Source: Calycina herbarum
Taxonomy: Eukaryota > Ascomycota > Leotiomycetes > Helotiales > Pezizellaceae
Reading direction: 5' to 3'
Assembly: GCA_001414485.1 (NCBI GenBank)
Contig: LLEY01000066.1
Span: 248,001 to 312,000, forward strand
DNA length: 64,000 nucleotides
Below, in pieces: positions 63,415 through 64,000 of the stretch; the first letter of the stretch is position 1, and each line of letters opens with the position of its first letter. The notes below the pieces were generated by a model. That model ran no database searches and was not told the DNA's origin. It worked only from the letters and a program-made list of their open reading frames with translations. The position numbers and the translations under genes were made by a program.

Positions 63415-64000
63415 CTATGCAGTTTGATTTCGAGCAAGCTCATCATGCTCATCTATATCGGTCGCCTCCCACGGGTAGCAGATCCAAACATCCCCAACGG
63501 TTCGTGCGGCGCAATATCGGTTCTCGTTCAACATGTCCTCGGGAAGGTGACCTTTCTTTTCCTTATTCTTGTTCTGCGGTCACGAAAGATATTAGCACAT
63601 ATCCTGGTTGAGGAAGGATTGGAATTGGGGGGGGGGGGGGGGGGTTCATACATGCAAAACAAATATCGAGAATTTCGTCTTCTCCCCTTCATATCCTAAC
63701 TTCTGTCGCGCAAGCTCAACATCCTTCTCCAATTCCTTAACCGCGTATTCCAAGGTTGTACGTGTATCATCGACCTCATCCACAATCAAGATCTTCTTTC
63801 CCACCAAGTTCTCCATCTGCCAAATACAAAATCAGCTTCTAACTTTACCCTCGTACCCCCAAACCGTCTCGCGCGCAGAAGAACATACCTCTCCCAAACT
63901 CGTCAAATCCAACCATTGTGTCCTCGTAACCTTCGTCCCCGGAACCTCCACCTCCCCCGGCGTATTCGACCCTGAGGGGTGTTTCGAAGGCAGCAATTCG
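63415..64000 (-). CDS. hpt1: Hypoxanthine-guanine phosphoribosyltransferase (3' part)
   Basis: Purine salvage enzyme (yeast Hpt1 type) using PRPP. The 5' end lies beyond the window. Visible exons are 64000-63889, 63816-63652 and 63573-63415. Introns are 72 nt (GTATGT/GGCAG) and 78 nt (GTATGA/CGCAG). Blocks seen: VTRTQWLDLTSLGE, then VGKKILIVDEVDDTRTTLEY, the PRPP-binding loop of type I phosphoribosyltransferases, then FSIFVLH and the C-terminal RYCAARTVGDVWICYPWEATDIDEHD. The second intron contains an 18-base homopolymer (C on the coding strand). The residues visible are intact. Confidence 0.92.
63627..63644. repeat. 18-base G homopolymer within an intron
   Basis: An uninterrupted run of 18 G on the plus strand, read as 18 C inside the last intron of the minus-strand phosphoribosyltransferase gene, starting 7 bases after its donor site. 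Confidence 0.95.

Noticed and set aside
63627..63644. G-run as a telomere-like or regulatory G-quadruplex
   Set aside because: It is a plain homopolymer inside an intron without the spaced G-tracts of a telomere repeat.
1..64000. tRNA or rRNA genes
   Set aside because: I looked for GTTCGA-type T-loops within plausible cloverleaf context and found none I could support by eye.

Overview
The window looks like a chromosome segment of a filamentous ascomycete (Pezizomycotina; a leotiomycete is my guess from overall feel, not a demonstrated placement). Genes are interrupted by short introns of about 45-95 nt with GTAAGT-like donors and CTAA/CTGA branch sites. Two HET-domain genes are present. AT-rich transposon relics carry C-to-T and G-to-A changes typical of repeat-induced point mutation (RIP).

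Layout. 1-878: AT-rich relic with a 354-bp hAT-type miniature element. 2686-3082: a small three-exon mitochondrial NDUFA4/MLRQ-like gene. 3.1-8.3 kb: no gene I can support. 8.3-25.3 kb: the metabolic core, namely a membrane-anchored spermidine-synthase-like protein, L-galactonate dehydratase (D-galacturonate catabolism), a pyridoxal-reductase-like aldo-keto reductase, a saccharopine-dehydrogenase-like protein, succinate-semialdehyde dehydrogenase, a membrane SDR and a DUF3445/haem-dependent N-demethylase-like protein. 26.3-28.7 kb: a HET gene with a disrupted frame. 30,470-39,281: three nested transposons (LTR/Gypsy inside a Pogo/Fot1-type element inside a deleted hAT), each with readable target-site duplications. 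41.5-42.9 kb: a single-pass, proline/serine-rich membrane protein. 44.5-46.9 kb: gene fragments (BTB, DUF4267-like, and a conserved fungal fragment).

47-50 kb holds two tandem SDR paralogs, the second lacking the catalytic lysine. A 674-aa HET gene follows. 53-57 kb holds a secreted SGNH/GDSL hydrolase and an Hsp70/actin-fold-like membrane protein, with a decayed copy of the latter's 3' end on the far side of the hydrolase gene. 58.3-61.3 kb holds the oddest locus: a secreted array of repeated I9 (subtilisin propeptide)-like modules around a broken S8 subtilisin domain. The window ends with a D-2-hydroxyacid dehydrogenase gene carrying one in-frame stop and the 3' part of a hypoxanthine-guanine phosphoribosyltransferase gene.

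The genes do not form one obvious pathway. The left half is ordinary metabolism; from about 44 kb rightward the region is rich in duplicated, truncated and broken genes, as in an accessory fungal region. Exon coordinates were derived by hand from reading frame, splice sites and family alignment in memory; no search was run.
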